From contig CAXARI010000158.1 in assembly GCA_963971225.1 (NCBI GenBank), positions 62,001-126,000 of the forward strand: DNA of 64,000 nt. Direction: 5' to 3'. The stretch is from Melieria omissa. Taxonomy: Eukaryota; Arthropoda; Insecta; Diptera; Ulidiidae. The position numbers were made by a program, and so were the translations under genes. This document shows positions 63,354-64,000 of this stretch, one piece after another. Every line of letters starts with the position of its first letter. Within the stretch, counting starts at the first letter, position 1. The notes under the pieces were generated by a model. That model had not been told where the DNA came from and searched no databases. It saw nothing but the letters and a program-made list of their open reading frames with translations.

Positions 63354-64000
63354 GCTAGACTCGTATGCTTTCTATAATGGTATCAATCATCCTTCTATAC
63401 CCCAAGGTTCGAAAGCAAATCGATTTGGAACGGTGACTTTGAAAAAATTTCTACTTGGGTGCAACCACTAAAATGCTTGTCAACACCAAATGCATAAGTG
63501 CATATTAATAATTGACCCCTTAAAATTTAGCCAGAGTCTTATGCTTTCTATATTGGTCCCTAACTTTTCATTATCCTTCAGGAATAATGAGCATATTGAT
63601 GCGCAAGGATAACATTGAAAAACTGCCTATTACAAAATACACACTCACCACTAAAGTGCTTATAGATTCCAAACGGTATGGGTTACGTTAATAAAAAACC
63701 CCTTAAAATGTAGCTAGAGATTGCAGCTTTATCAAATTAAATCAATAATTTGATTACTATTAGGCAATCATGAACAGATCGATGCGCAAGAGTGACATTA
63801 AATGGCTGCCTACTGCAAAATCGATAAAATGCTTGTAAAATATGATGATTCTAGGTTTATAGAAAAAATAATAACCTTAAAACCTAGCTGGAGTTTTGAG
63901 CTTTCATAAATGGGGTCAATCTTCTCGCTATCTCAAATAATGCAGGAGAATTTCGTTGTGGAAAAGTGATATCGACCACATGATACATCTATATCAGGGG
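63354..64000 (+). repeat. Unit U52, cut by the window end
   Basis: 647 bp are visible. The MITE starts at 63995 and runs out of the window. AAATTTCTACTTGG is shared with U49, and GCATATTGATGCG is private. Confidence 0.95.

Larger units (their letters stand above)
1..64000 (+). repeat. Satellite array, about 52 tandem units of ~1.18 kb
   Basis: The whole window is one head-to-tail array. Landmarks such as GCTAGACTCG, TTCGAAAGCAAATCGATTTGG, CCGTTAACGG and CAGGGGTGCCC recur in fixed order. The unit is most often 1180 bp; other lengths are 1160-1198, 1065 and one 699 bp. No unit is inverted. The only other sequences are five transposon insertions. Open frames of 60-100 codons in the units lack ATG starts or known domains, repeat only because the DNA repeats, and are broken in other copies, so I do not call genes. 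The array probably lies in heterochromatin (inference). I cannot name the satellite family. Confidence 0.98.

Noticed and set aside
1..64000. CRISPR-like or bacterial repeat interpretation
   Set aside because: Repeats are contiguous 1.18-kb units without spacers, with eukaryotic transposons and no bacterial genes.

Overview
This window is a eukaryotic tandem satellite array, not gene-bearing DNA. I see no complete functional gene. The organism is most likely a dipteran insect. The basis is an AT-rich satellite carrying a hAT-type MITE, a mariner whose ends begin TCAGGTGTACAA (Mos1-like), and an RTE-like non-LTR retrotransposon fragment. A tephritid-type fly would fit, but the sequence does not prove it.

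Layout. From base 1 to base 64000 the sequence is about 52 head-to-tail copies (called U1-U52 here, each starting at GCTAGACTCG or its variant) of a unit that is usually 1180 bp. Length classes are 1180, about 1198 (an 18-bp AT-rich expansion, or in the left third a longer MITE), 1065 (a 133-bp deletion), and one 699-bp truncated unit (U4). Units in 1-17 kb differ from each other at many sites. From about 19 kb rightwards they are far more uniform and are arranged in higher-order blocks with periods of 5919 bp (U18-U22 = U23-U27), 3425 bp (U36-U38 = U39-U41) and 3557 bp near the right end.

Inside the unit there are older layers. About 834 bp consists of five diverged subrepeats of about 175 bp (one shortened to about 125 bp). 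A 338-bp hAT-type MITE interrupts the third subrepeat. It runs from CAGGGGTGCCC to GCACCTCTG and is flanked by a perfect 8-bp duplication, ATCTATAT. The MITE was therefore captured before the 1180-bp unit spread, and nearly every unit carries it at the same position.

Five younger insertions lie in the array. There are three internally deleted mariner copies (38923-39663, 56787-57533, 58716-59461), all at the same TA of the MITE. There is a 5'-truncated RTE-like retrotransposon on the minus strand (51742-52753) with a 14-bp target duplication. There is also a 699-bp foldback element with 19-bp perfect inverted ends at a TTAA site (17618-18316). The only protein-coding traces are pseudogene fragments: the two ends of a mariner transposase (three copies) and the C-terminal reverse transcriptase region of the RTE-like element.

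The main interest is evolutionary. The window records successive events: a 175-bp monomer, a five-mer, MITE capture, kilobase-scale amplification, nested transposons carried along by unequal exchange, and higher-order repeats. Individual crossover, conversion and micro-inversion scars are visible.
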